Positions 46,314 to 54,854 are shown, numbered from the stretch's first letter. The stretch is 64,000 nucleotides of DNA from JBBPYC01 sp038200275 (GCA_038200275.1 JBBPYC010000048.1:62001-126000); one strand, 5' to 3'. Notes: generated from the letters alone by a model not told the origin. Numbers and translations: made by a program.

Positions 46314-46890
46314 ATGAACGCCCCCGACAGGTTCGCCCAGCTGCTCGAATCGACACGCGAGCCGTTCCCTGTGCCAAGAGCATTTACCTACTTGGCCCGC
46401 AGCACTGCAACCTGCAGCTGCCGAGGCGGGAAGTGACACCGGGCAACGGCGATGCGCGGACGTTCCACGACACGTCCGGACCTCGCATCAATCGAGATGC
46501 AAGGATGCGTGTGAGGCGCGGCCTGCTCAATCCTTGCAGTCCGCGGATCGAAGCACGCGGCGATCATCGAAACGAATGCACCGCGCGCGTCGCTCGATTG
46601 ATTCTGGTGGCAGTAGGAGCAGCAGCAGCACCAAGGACAACCCAATCCCCGCCTTGCGCGAAAAGGCCGCCATTTGGCAGTGGGTACCGCGCCGTACATG
46701 CAGCTCGATATGCTCCTTGATGAAGCCCAATCAGGAGGCGCGCGAGGACACCACTGCCAATGGTCTGTCAGACAACGAAGCACTGGCCGGAGGCACATGG
46801 GAGGCGTCCGCTGACTCCCGCGAGCAAGCCGGTGAGATCCAAATTCGAAGCCAGCCGCAACAAGGCGAAAGCAGAGAGGAGCAAGTCAGG
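46314..46890 (+). pseudogene. thiC: Decayed, internally deleted thiC (phosphomethylpyrimidine synthase) relic
   Basis: The stretch begins with AAGGA (46300-46304) and an ATG at 46314 opening MNAPDRF, like the MNA start of betaproteobacterial ThiC. That frame hits TGA at 46434. A one-base shift near 46380 continues the similarity as SIYLLGPQ, LPRREVTPGN, FHDTSGP (DTSGP at 46469-46483), VRRGL and IEARGD (46547-46564), matching ThiC KIYLxGS, VPMREV, YDTSGP, RRGL and IEERGD. From about 46633 in another frame come KDNPIP, CSLMKPNQEARE (46711-46746) and NGLSDNEAL (46759-46785), matching the C-terminal HDETLP, FCSMKITQEVRE and GLSxxEAL. About 430 central codons, including the radical-SAM core, are gone. 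The C-terminal CxxCxxxxC cluster is not intact. It cannot make a working enzyme. Confidence 0.78.
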
Positions 46891-46891
46891 T

Positions 46892-47941
46892 ATGCACATT
46901 GGAATTGCCGGTGCGGGTTTGCTGGGCCGGTTGCTGGCGCTGCAGCTCGGGCGGTCCGGGCATCGCGTCGACGTATTCGATCCAGCCACTGACGCGCAGA
47001 CGCGCGGGGCAGCCGGCTGGACTGCGGCCGGCATGTTGTCGCCCGTGGCCGAACTGGAATGTGCGGACGAAGGCGTGTTCGCGCTCGGCGTGCGCTCGGT
47101 CGCGCTGTGGCCGCGCATCCTCAGCGGCTTGCCCGATGCGGTTGACTTCCACCAGCGCGGCAGCCTGCTGCTGGCGCACCGGGGCGACGACGGCGCGGCA
47201 CGGCGCACGGTCGAACTGCTGCGCCGCAAGGCACCGCCCGATCGCGTACCGAAAGCGTTGGCACCCGCCGAGCTGCGCGCGCTCGAGCCTGCGGTGCAAG
47301 GCGCCGCACATGCATGGCTGCTTGAACACGAAGCGCAGATCGACTGCGTGCAGGCGATGCTGGCGCTCGTTGCCGGCACCGCGCAGTTGCCGGTGCGCTG
47401 GCATTGGCAGACGCGTGTCGACGGCGTGACACCAGGCAAACTCACGCTGGCCGACGGTGCGACACCCCACTTCGACCACGCGTTCGATGTGCGCGGCACG
47501 GGGGCCCGGCCCGACTTGTCGGTGCGTGGTGTTCGCGGTGAAATCATCACGTTGCATGCGCCCGGCGTGATGCTGCAGCGGCCACTGCGCCTGCTGCATC
47601 CGCGGCACCGCGTCTACATCGTGCCGCGCGCAGGCGATCGAATCATGGTGGGTGCCAGCGAGATCGAAAGCGAGGACCGATCGCCCGTTTCGCTGCGCAG
47701 CACAGTTGAATTGCTGGCCGCTGCGCACAGCGTGCTGCCGGAACTGGCCGAAGCGCGCATCGTGCTGGCCGACGTCAATCTGCGCCCCGCCTTGCCCGAC
47801 AACCTGCCAATCACCGAACAGACCGATGGTCTGACCCGCATCAACGGCTTGTTCAGGCACGGCTGGCTCATTGCGCCGGCCTTGATCGAAGATGCACTGG
47901 CAGGATTGAACTCAGGCATATCCGCCGCACAAAAGGCATGA
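46892..47941 (+). CDS. thiO: Glycine oxidase ThiO (FAD-dependent)
   Basis: Supplies iminoglycine (dehydroglycine) for the thiazole ring. The ATG at 46892 has AGAGGAG about 10 bases upstream; 349 residues. It starts with the FAD dinucleotide fold HIGIAGAGLLGRLLALQLG. GAAGWTAAGMLSP near 45 and the final NGLFRHGWLIAPAL are typical of ThiO. It is the first intact gene after the TPP riboswitch, about 650 bases downstream, with the thiC relic in between. It is followed by thiS after 7 bases. Confidence 0.93.
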   Translation: MHIGIAGAGLLGRLLALQLGRSGHRVDVFDPATDAQTRGAAGWTAAGMLSPVAELECADEGVFALGVRSVALWPRILSGLPDAVDFHQRGSLLLAHRGDDGAARRTVELLRRKAPPDRVPKALAPAELRALEPAVQGAAHAWLLEHEAQIDCVQAMLALVAGTAQLPVRWHWQTRVDGVTPGKLTLADGATPHFDHAFDVRGTGARPDLSVRGVRGEIITLHAPGVMLQRPLRLLHPRHRVYIVPRAGDRIMVGASEIESEDRSPVSLRSTVELLAAAHSVLPELAEARIVLADVNLRPALPDNLPITEQTDGLTRINGLFRHGWLIAPALIEDALAGLNSGISAAQKA

Positions 47942-47948
47942 TCCCCCC

Positions 47949-48164
47949 ATGGACGACACCCTCATTGACATTACGGTGAACGGCGAAGCGCGGCAAATCG
48001 CGAGCGGTACCAGCGTGGCCGATGCGACCGCCGCGCTCGATGACGCACCGGCCACGTTTGCCACCGCCGTGAACGGCGAATTCATCGCCCGCTCGGCGCG
48101 TGCCAAGCGCACGCTGCAAGCCGGCGATGCGTTGTTCTTATTTCAGCCGATTACGGGAGGATGA
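47949..48164 (+). CDS. thiS: Sulfur carrier protein ThiS
   Basis: 71 residues with a ubiquitin-like fold and the obligatory Gly-Gly end (FLFQPITGG) that carries the thiocarboxylate sulfur for the thiazole. ITVNGEARQIA is the typical first strand. It starts 7 bases after thiO and ends 4 bases before the thiG ATG, with the thiG ribosome binding site inside its last codons. Confidence 0.95.
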   Translation: MDDTLIDITVNGEARQIASGTSVADATAALDDAPATFATAVNGEFIARSARAKRTLQAGDALFLFQPITGG

Positions 48165-48168
48165 GTCG

Positions 48169-48957
48169 ATGAGCGATTTTCAGATCGCCGATGTGACGTT
48201 GCAGAGCCGGTTTTTTCTTGGTACGGCCAGCTACCCGTCGCCCAAGGTGATGACGGACGCAATTGCCGCCTCCGGGGCGGAAGTCGTCACGGTCGGCTTG
48301 AAGCGCCAGCTCGGCGGCGGCGTGCACGCGGGCGGCAACGACTTCTTCGCGATGATCAAATCCACCGGGGCGCGACTGCTGCCCAACACCGCCGGTTGCC
48401 GCAGCGCACGCGAGGCAGTGACGCTGGCGCAGATGGCGCGCGAGTTGTTCGACACGCACTGGATCAAGCTCGAGGTGGTCGGTGACGAACACACTTTGCA
48501 GCCCGATCCGTTCGAGCTGGTTACAGCCGCCGACGAACTGGTGCGCGCGGGCTTCGAGGTGTTTCCGTACTGCACGGAAGATTTGGTGAGCTGCCAGCGG
48601 CTGCTCGACGTCGGATGTCGCATCCTGATGCCTTGGGGTGCACCGATCGGCTCCGGCCAGGGCCTGGTCAACCCGCACGCGCTGCGCACCCTGCGCGCGC
48701 GCCTGCCCGGTGTCCCCCTTGTGATCGACGCCGGCATCGGCTCACCGCGCGACGCGGTGCAGGCGCTCGAGATGGGATACGACGCCGTGCTGCTCAATTC
48801 GGCCGTCGCGCACGCGCACGACCCCGTCGCGATGGCGCGTGCGTTTCGACTTGCGGTGGAAGCGGGCCGGCTTGCGTACGAAGCCGGGGTGATGGACCGC
48901 CAGGACATGGCGGTACCCACCACGCCGGTGACGGGCCGACCCTTCTTGCTGGCGTAG
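48169..48957 (+). CDS. thiG: Thiazole synthase
   Basis: Joins deoxyxylulose phosphate, dehydroglycine and ThiS thiocarboxylate. The ATG at 48169 follows GGGAGG; 262 residues, normal. Seen: FFLGTASYPSP near residue 15, VTVGLKRQ near 40, the Schiff-base lysine in THWIKLEVVGD near 101 and PWGAPIGSGQGL near 160. It stands directly after thiS and before the ThiD/ThiE-like fusion. Confidence 0.96.
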   Translation: MSDFQIADVTLQSRFFLGTASYPSPKVMTDAIAASGAEVVTVGLKRQLGGGVHAGGNDFFAMIKSTGARLLPNTAGCRSAREAVTLAQMARELFDTHWIKLEVVGDEHTLQPDPFELVTAADELVRAGFEVFPYCTEDLVSCQRLLDVGCRILMPWGAPIGSGQGLVNPHALRTLRARLPGVPLVIDAGIGSPRDAVQALEMGYDAVLLNSAVAHAHDPVAMARAFRLAVEAGRLAYEAGVMDRQDMAVPTTPVTGRPFLLA

Positions 48958-48960
48958 CCG

Positions 48961-50520
48961 ATGGACCATCGCACTTCCGCATCGCAGCCGGCTGTCTGGG
49001 CCGTGACAGGCACTCGCAGCACTGACACCACCCCGCCGGACCGGCGAGCTTTCGATGCGTTTGCCGTGCAAGGGTGCGTTGCGACGGCGCGCGACGCGGC
49101 ATCGGACACCGCTGGCCCTGCCCCGTTGGCAGCAAGTCGTCCGACCTTGGCAGCGCAACTGGACGCGCTGATGAAGGGCCCGCAGCCCACCTCCATCAAG
49201 ACGAGCTTGCCGAGCGACACAGCGGAGTTGCAGGAGTTGATGCGATGCATCGATCGACTGCGCGTTCAACACCCGCTTCTCGCCGTGGTGGTTGATGCGC
49301 AGGCAGCAGTTGCCGATCGCGGACTCCTCGACACCTGCATTACCGGACTGCTGCCACGCGCAACGCTCGTGACGCTGAGCCCCGCCGATGCGTCGAAGCT
49401 GCTGGGCTGTCCGCCCCTTGTGCACGATACAGACATCGAAGACGCCGCGCGCGGCTTGCAGATGCGTACTGGCTGCCGCGGCGTCCTGATTCACAAGATC
49501 GACATGTCGGGCATCGGCCCAGGCGGCGCCTTCATGCTGACGGAGCAGGCCACCGGATGGCTGTTGCCGATGCCCGCAGCATCATCAGTTGCAACGTCGC
49601 TCTCGGTCGTCGCCGCATGCGAGGACCACCGTGCCTGGTTTTCAGCCAGTGCTGCGGCTGCGTTTGCGCGCGGCTTCGTGGCTGCGGATGCGGTGGTGCT
49701 TGCCCATATGGCGGCGACGCATTTCCAGCGCCACCGGCAGCGTGCTGACGAAAGCGCCGCATCGACCAACGCCGACCAACGCTTCGCACTCGAGCGAGCC
49801 AACCTGCCCGCATTGCGTTCGTCGTCTTCTGCGCCGCCGATCCGCTTTGCACCGCTGGTGCAACCGCAGATGGGCTTGTACGCGGTGGTCGACAGCGCAG
49901 CCTGGGTACAGCGCGTGCTGGACAGCGGCGTGCGCACCGTCCAGTTGCGCATCAAGGACCCAGCGCATCCCAAGCTGCGCGAAGAGATAAAGCAGGCAGT
50001 TGCTGCTGCGAGTGCCGTCGACGCCCAGTTTTTCATCAACGATCACTGGCAGCTCGCGATCGAGGAAAACGCCTACGGCGTCCATCTGGGCCAGGAAGAC
50101 TTGGCAACCGTCGACCTGCCCCGGCTTGCCGCCGCCGGTGTGCGGCTCGGCATCAGCACCCACGCTTACTGGGAGGTCTGCCGCGCTGCCGCGCTGCAGC
50201 CGAGCTATATCGCCTGCGGACCGATTCATCCGACGGCTGTAAAGGCGATGCCGTGGATTCCGCAAGGCAACGACAACCTCGCGTACTGGTGCGCGCTGCT
50301 GCGTGAGCCGGTGGTCGCCATTGCGGGGATGGATTTCGAACGTGCAGCGCAAGCGGTCCAGCGGGGTGCCGATGCGGTAGCGGTCATCTCCGGCATCACG
50401 GCCGCCCATTCGCCTGAGCAGGCGATCCAAAGCTTCGACCAGTCGATCGCACAGGCTCGGCAGTTCCCGCGGCAGGCACCACCCGACATGCCGCGCCCGA
50501 CCCTGGCTCGCAAACCTTGA
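48961..50520 (+). CDS. thiE: Thiamin phosphate synthase with degenerate N-terminal ThiD-like domain
   Basis: 519 residues in two parts. The C-terminal part (from about 304, MGLYAVVDS) is ThiE: TVQLRIKD, FINDHW, GVHLGQEDL, GISTHAYWE and CGPIHPTAVKAMPWIPQG are present, so coupling of HMP-PP with thiazole phosphate is likely intact. The N-terminal part (about 10-260) aligns with HMP/HMP-P kinase ThiD by LLPRATLVTLSPADASKLLG and the helical pattern after it. It lacks the GSDxxGGAGIQAD substrate loop (VTGTRSTDTTPPDRRAFDAF instead) and the GTGC anion-hole motif (HRAWFSASAAAAFARG instead). It is therefore probably not an active kinase and may be structural or regulatory. It starts 3 bases after thiG. 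Confidence 0.88.
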   Translation: MDHRTSASQPAVWAVTGTRSTDTTPPDRRAFDAFAVQGCVATARDAASDTAGPAPLAASRPTLAAQLDALMKGPQPTSIKTSLPSDTAELQELMRCIDRLRVQHPLLAVVVDAQAAVADRGLLDTCITGLLPRATLVTLSPADASKLLGCPPLVHDTDIEDAARGLQMRTGCRGVLIHKIDMSGIGPGGAFMLTEQATGWLLPMPAASSVATSLSVVAACEDHRAWFSASAAAAFARGFVAADAVVLAHMAATHFQRHRQRADESAASTNADQRFALERANLPALRSSSSAPPIRFAPLVQPQMGLYAVVDSAAWVQRVLDSGVRTVQLRIKDPAHPKLREEIKQAVAAASAVDAQFFINDHWQLAIEENAYGVHLGQEDLATVDLPRLAAAGVRLGISTHAYWEVCRAAALQPSYIACGPIHPTAVKAMPWIPQGNDNLAYWCALLREPVVAIAGMDFERAAQAVQRGADAVAVISGITAAHSPEQAIQSFDQSIAQARQFPRQAPPDMPRPTLARKP

Positions 50521-50560
50521 ATTTTTCTCGTCCTGTCACTTCACTTCCAAAGGAATTCGC

Positions 50561-50932
50561 ATGAGCAGCGGACCCGGCTACGCCAAGCATCCCGAGCACA
50601 GCATCGAAACCCGTCCTGCGAAAGAGCGCGTGCAAGTGAAGGTCGGCGGTGAAGTCATCGCCGACAGCACCGACGCGATTGCACTCTATGAAGCCGGCCG
50701 CGGCCCGGCGTGGTATCTGCCACGTGCCGATGTGAAGATGGACCGGCTGGAGCGCACCACGCATCGATCGCACTGCCCGTTCAAGGGCGACGCGAGCTAC
50801 TTCACGATCAAGAATGCACCGCGCGGTGAGAACGCCGTATGGAGTTACGAGCAGCCTTTCGATGAGGTCCGCAGCATCTCCGAGCGGCTGGCGTTCTACC
50901 CCGACCGGGTCGATTCGATCGAAGCGAACTAG
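50561..50932 (+). CDS. DUF427 family protein
   Basis: A 123-residue protein with AAAGGAA before the ATG. It has the DUF427 beta pattern: RVQVKVGGEVIADSTDAIAL, WYLPRADVKMD, then SHCPFKGDASYFTI and ERLAFYPDRVDSI at the end. The CPFKG loop with its His and Cys is the most conserved part of this family. Function is unknown. It is convergent with rng. Confidence 0.88.
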   Translation: MSSGPGYAKHPEHSIETRPAKERVQVKVGGEVIADSTDAIALYEAGRGPAWYLPRADVKMDRLERTTHRSHCPFKGDASYFTIKNAPRGENAVWSYEQPFDEVRSISERLAFYPDRVDSIEAN

Positions 50933-50960
50933 ACGGCTGATTGCACGTCGTGCGTGCGTT

Positions 50961-52430
50961 TCACAACATCACCACCGCATAGTCGTCAGACCGCAAAGTC
51001 GGATCGACCGTGAGCGTGATCGGCACGCCGAGCCGACCACGCAGCACCGCGAGGTGCGCATCGGCATGGTGCTGAAGCCAGTCGACAACCGACTGGGCAG
51101 CAATCACGCGCAGACCCGCTCGTGAATCCGCCACCGGCTGCTGATCGATTGCACGCAAGACTTGGTAGCCAACGGTTTGCGCAGTTGGCACACGGCCCTG
51201 CCCCAGGCAGGCCGGGCAAGGCGCGCACAGTTGTTGCGCCAGCGATTCGCGCGTGCGTTTCCTGGTGAGCTCGACCAGTCCGAGCGCAGAGAACGTGCCG
51301 ACTGTGGTCTTCAACCCATCGCGCGTGAGCCGCTCGCGCAACTCGGCCAGCACCGCCTGCTGGTGCGCGTCAGACTGCATGTCAATGAAGTCGACGATCA
51401 CGATCCCACCCAGATTGCGCAGCCGCATCTGGCGTGCGGTTTCCCGCGCCGCTTCGAGGTTCGTTCGCAACACGGTCGCATCGAGACGTCGCTGGCCGAC
51501 GAACGCGCCCGTGTTCACATCGATGGCCGTCAGCGCTTCGGTCTGGTCGATCACCAGATGTCCGCCGGAGGGCAAGCCAACCTTGCGACCGAGTGCGGTG
51601 TTCAGCTCGGCTTCGACGCCGTGGTACTCGAAGATCGGCTGGGGTGCGTCGTGGTGCTGCAGCTTTGCGCAATGGGTTGGCATCGTTCGCTCAGCGAACG
51701 CCTTCATCTCGCTCAGCTGCGCAGCGTCGTCGAACCAGACCGCCGTAGTGGCGTCCGTGACCAAGTCGCGCAGCACGCGCTGCAGCAAGCTGGGGTCGCG
51801 GTACAGCAGCTTCTTGGGCGGCTGCCGCAGTGCACCTTCTGCGATGCGCGCCCAGGCCACACGCAGTTCGTCGGCGTCGGCACGAAGCGCGTCGTCTGTG
51901 GCTTGTTCGCCCTGTGTGCGCAGGATGAAGCCGCAGCCGTCGCCTGCCTCCAGCAACGACGCCATCCGCTCGCGCAGTGCGATGCGTTCGGTGGATGCGA
52001 TTTTTTGCGAGACGCCGAAGTCGTGTTCGTGCGGCAGCAGCACCAGCAACCGGCCTGCGAGGCTGACCCGCATGGACACGCGCGCGCCCTTGGTGCCCGC
52101 CGCGTCTTTAACCACCTGCACGAGCAGCGTCTGTCCCACGAACACGCGCTGCTCAATCGGCACGGGCGGCACGAGCTGCGCGGAAACCGAGCCAACGTCC
52201 ACCGGCAGATCGGCCGCGTGCAAAAAAGCGCCTTTGCTCTGACCGATATCGACAAATGCCGACTGCAAGCCCGGCAGTACACGCGTGACTTTGCCAAGAT
52301 AAATGTTGCCGACCCGACCGCTGGTGTCCGCAGTGCGTTCGATCTGAATGGTCTGCACGACGCCGTCTTCGAGCATCGCCACCCGGGTCTCCCAAGCCGA
52401 TCCATTGACAAGGATTTCCTGGCGCAGCAT
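50961..52430 (-). CDS. rng: Ribonuclease G
   Basis: Endoribonuclease for 16S rRNA 5'-end maturation and mRNA turnover. The ATG at 52430 gives 489 residues, as in E. coli. The S1 RNA-binding domain covers about 35-125 (VGNIYLGKVTRVLPGLQSAF). The RNase E/G catalytic core has the Mg2+ Asp residues in AIDVNTGAFVG (near 295) and IVIVDFIDM (near 340). The zinc link CPACLGQG lies near 404. There is no RNase E-type C-terminal scaffold. It is the last gene of the yebC-to-rng cluster. Confidence 0.94.
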   Translation of the reverse strand: MLRQEILVNGSAWETRVAMLEDGVVQTIQIERTADTSGRVGNIYLGKVTRVLPGLQSAFVDIGQSKGAFLHAADLPVDVGSVSAQLVPPVPIEQRVFVGQTLLVQVVKDAAGTKGARVSMRVSLAGRLLVLLPHEHDFGVSQKIASTERIALRERMASLLEAGDGCGFILRTQGEQATDDALRADADELRVAWARIAEGALRQPPKKLLYRDPSLLQRVLRDLVTDATTAVWFDDAAQLSEMKAFAERTMPTHCAKLQHHDAPQPIFEYHGVEAELNTALGRKVGLPSGGHLVIDQTEALTAIDVNTGAFVGQRRLDATVLRTNLEAARETARQMRLRNLGGIVIVDFIDMQSDAHQQAVLAELRERLTRDGLKTTVGTFSALGLVELTRKRTRESLAQQLCAPCPACLGQGRVPTAQTVGYQVLRAIDQQPVADSRAGLRVIAAQSVVDWLQHHADAHLAVLRGRLGVPITLTVDPTLRSDDYAVVML

Positions 52431-52459
52431 CGCACCAACGCCGCGTCGCAAGGGTGCGC

Positions 52460-53077
52460 TCACCAGCGGTAGCCGGCGGTGCGCAGCAGCGCGGCAGTCT
52501 CGTGCAACGGCAGGCCCATGATGCCGCTGTAGCTGCCTTCGATGCGGGTGATGAAAGCGGCGGCGCGGCCTTGTACCGCGTAAGCACCGGCTTTGCCGAG
52601 GGGTTCGCCCGAATCGACGTAGCGTTCGATTTCCGACAGGCTGAGCGCTGCAAACGTCACCGACGATTGGCTCAGTGCATGGCGTCGGTGGCCGTCGTCG
52701 GCCTGAATCGCAATCGCGGTTAGTACCTGGTGCGTGGCGCCCGCCAATGTGCCCAGCATGCGCGCGGCGTCTGCTGCATCCCTCGGTTTGCCGTAGATCG
52801 TGCCGTGCAGCGCCACAGTCGTATCGGCACACAGCAGGAAAAAGCGGTTCGATTCGCGCTGCCGGGAAAGCCGCTGAACCGCTGCGTCCAGCTTGCGCTG
52901 CGTGACCCGCTGCACATACTCAACCGGCGCCTCGCCGTCCAGCACAGCTTCCAGCGCCTCGGCGTCTTCCTGCGGATCGGGCGCAAGTACCCGGTGCGGC
53001 GCGCCGATCTGATCGAGCAACTGGCGCCGGCGCGGGCTTTGCGACGCGAGCAACAGCACAGGCTCATCGTGGGCCAT
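52460..53077 (-). CDS. maf: Maf-type nucleoside triphosphate pyrophosphatase
   Basis: 205 residues. It has the Maf signature LASQSPRRRQLL at the N terminus, CADTTVALHGTIYGKPRD near 88 with the catalytic Asp, and GKAGAYAVQGRAAAFI near 160. These enzymes clear dTTP/UTP or modified nucleotides and are linked to cell division arrest. It lies between rlmH (9 bases upstream) and rng (29 bases downstream). Confidence 0.93.
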   Translation of the reverse strand: MAHDEPVLLLASQSPRRRQLLDQIGAPHRVLAPDPQEDAEALEAVLDGEAPVEYVQRVTQRKLDAAVQRLSRQRESNRFFLLCADTTVALHGTIYGKPRDAADAARMLGTLAGATHQVLTAIAIQADDGHRRHALSQSSVTFAALSLSEIERYVDSGEPLGKAGAYAVQGRAAAFITRIEGSYSGIMGLPLHETAALLRTAGYRW

Positions 53078-53086
53078 GGCACGCTC

Positions 53087-53566
53087 TCATTCGCGGTGGT
53101 AGGGATGGCCGGCGTTGATCGACCAGGCACGATAGAGCTGCTCGACCAGCAGCACGCGCGCCATCGCGTGCGGCAACGTCATGTCGGACAGCCGGATCGA
53201 GTCGTGCGCGCCTTGTCGCCAAGCCGGATCGAGCCCGTCGGGGCCACCGAGTACGAACGCAAGATCTACTGCGTCAAGCTGCCACGCTTTAAGGCGTTGC
53301 GCGAGCGCGGCGGTCGTGACCGCGCTGCCCCGCTCGTCGAGGGCAATGGCCCTCGCCTGCGAACCGGTGCACGCGCGGATCGCCGCTTCGATGCGGTCTC
53401 GCTCGGCCGCAAGCAAGGTCTCGGCGGTCTTGGAAGCGCGCGGCTCGGTCTTGACGGTGCGGCACTCGAAGTGCCACTCGGGCGGCAACCGCTTCGCGTA
53501 ATCGTCGACTGCTGTCTGCGCCCAGTTCGGCAACCGCTGGCCGACGGCAACGACGACCAGTTTCAA
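53087..53566 (-). CDS. rlmH: 23S rRNA (pseudouridine1915-N3)-methyltransferase
   Basis: SPOUT methyltransferase acting on 70S ribosomes. The start is a TTG at 53566 overlapping the rsfS stop (TTGA), giving 159 residues (E. coli 155) beginning LKLVVVAVGQRLPNWA. The open frame upstream mirrors rsfS. The SAM-binding knot shows VLGGPDGLDP near 105 and LSDMTLPHAMARVLLVEQLYRA near 128. The pairing with rsfS, both ribosome-directed, is conserved widely. Confidence 0.94.
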   Translation of the reverse strand: MKLVVVAVGQRLPNWAQTAVDDYAKRLPPEWHFECRTVKTEPRASKTAETLLAAERDRIEAAIRACTGSQARAIALDERGSAVTTAALAQRLKAWQLDAVDLAFVLGGPDGLDPAWRQGAHDSIRLSDMTLPHAMARVLLVEQLYRAWSINAGHPYHRE

Positions 53567-54219
53567 GTCCGGGCTTTTTTGGCCGGCACTGGGCGGCCCG
53601 GCGACTTTGCAGCGACTGCCTTCTTGGGTGCGCTCTTGCTCGGTGCCAATGACTTTTTGACGGATGGCGATTTTTTGGCTGCGACGGCCTTTTTTGCGGG
53701 GGCGAGTCGCTTGGTCGCTGGCGCGGGCGTTCGCCCTTTCGGTGCGGCAGTCTTCACCGCAACTTTCTTGGCCGGCGCCTGTTTTGCAGCCGCTTTCTTT
53801 GCGGCTGCCTTCTTCACCGACGCACGGTCGCTTTCCACTGGCTTCGGCGCACCGAAGCGGATGCGCACGGGCTTTTCCCCCCACAAATCTTCCAGCCGGT
53901 AGTACTGGCGGAATGTGGGCTGCATGATGTGCGCGACTGCCGCGCCGCAGTCCACGATGATCCATTCGCCGTTTTCTTCGCCTTCGGTGCGCGGCTTGGG
54001 AAAACCCGCTTCACGAACGGCGTCGCGCACGCTGGCGGCCAGGGCTTTGGTCTGCCGGTTCGATGTGCCCGACGCAACGATCACCCGTTCGAACAGCGGC
54101 GACAGTTGCTCGGTGTCGAACACCTGGATGTCGTGGCCCTTCACGTCCTCAAGCCCGTCGACGATGGCGCGCTGGAGTTTCTGAATGTCTTTTTTCGCGG
54201 CGGAGTCTTCGGTGGTCAT
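53563..54219 (-). CDS. rsfS: Ribosome silencing factor with long lysine/alanine-rich tail
   Basis: Binds uL14 on the 50S subunit and blocks subunit joining under starvation. The ATG at 54219 overlaps the nadD stop by one base; 218 residues. The RsfS core is residues about 8-125 (DTEQLSPLFERVIVASGTSN, then GEENGEWIIVDCGAAVAHIM and YYRLEDLWGE). Residues 133-218 are an unusual tail made almost only of Lys, Ala, Pro, Ser and Val (AAAKKAAAKQAPAKK repeats), like bacterial histone H1-type tails. Most RsfS proteins stop near 105-130 residues. The tail may bind rRNA or DNA; that is inferred from composition. Confidence 0.92.
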   Translation of the reverse strand: MTTEDSAAKKDIQKLQRAIVDGLEDVKGHDIQVFDTEQLSPLFERVIVASGTSNRQTKALAASVRDAVREAGFPKPRTEGEENGEWIIVDCGAAVAHIMQPTFRQYYRLEDLWGEKPVRIRFGAPKPVESDRASVKKAAAKKAAAKQAPAKKVAVKTAAPKGRTPAPATKRLAPAKKAVAAKKSPSVKKSLAPSKSAPKKAVAAKSPGRPVPAKKART

Positions 54220-54854
54220 CAAGCAGTGGGTCGATAAAGGTGGTGATTGGCAATATAGCGCGCAACTGACGGGGGAACCAGTGCGGCAATTTCAGGCTCA
54301 GACGCGCCTTGATTGATGCGCTGACGGATGTTGGTCGAAGAGATCGCCAGCGGCGGCACGGCAAGCGACTCGAAGCGCGCGCCGCGAAGTGCACTGGTCG
54401 GGTTTTTGATGTCAAAACCGATCAACGCGCCGGAACTGTCTGGTCTTCCAGCTACACATATTGTAGCAAGACCAATCAAGGCCTGCCAATCGAGCCAGTT
54501 TGGCAGCGTCGCGGCCTGGTCGGCGCCGATGATCAAGTGCAACGTCGCCAGCGGATAAGCCAGGTCCAGTTCGCGCAACGTGTCGATCGTGTAGGTCGGT
54601 CCGTCGCGGTGCAACTCGCGGTCGTCTACCTGCACGGCAGGGCATTGAGCAAACGCGAGTTGCGTCATCGCCAGCCGATCGACCTGCGGACTCAGCGTGC
54701 GCGTTTTGTGCCACGCATCGCCCGTGGGCAACACGTGCAGCACGTCAAGGCGCAACTGCGTAAGCGCGGTGCGCACCAGTTCGACATGCGCGCGATGCGG
54801 CGGATCGAACGCACCGCCGAAGACACCCACGCGCCTTGCAAGGCTGGTGTTCAA
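54219..54854 (-). CDS. nadD: Nicotinate-nucleotide adenylyltransferase
   Basis: Makes deamido-NAD from nicotinate mononucleotide and ATP. The start is a TTG at 54854 that overlaps the hemF stop (TTGA), giving 211 residues; a GTG nine codons in is an alternative. VGVFGGAFDPPHRAH is the nucleotidyltransferase signature and ISSTNIRQRI near 180 the second ATP-binding motif. It is tightly packed between hemF and rsfS. Confidence 0.93.
   Translation of the reverse strand: MNTSLARRVGVFGGAFDPPHRAHVELVRTALTQLRLDVLHVLPTGDAWHKTRTLSPQVDRLAMTQLAFAQCPAVQVDDRELHRDGPTYTIDTLRELDLAYPLATLHLIIGADQAATLPNWLDWQALIGLATICVAGRPDSSGALIGFDIKNPTSALRGARFESLAVPPLAISSTNIRQRINQGASEPEIAALVPPSVARYIANHHLYRPTA

Noticed and set aside
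46109..46720. A 203-codon plus-strand open frame as a real gene before thiO
   Set aside because: It begins inside the promoter/riboswitch region, includes the whole TPP aptamer, and its later part is the frame-shifted thiC relic.
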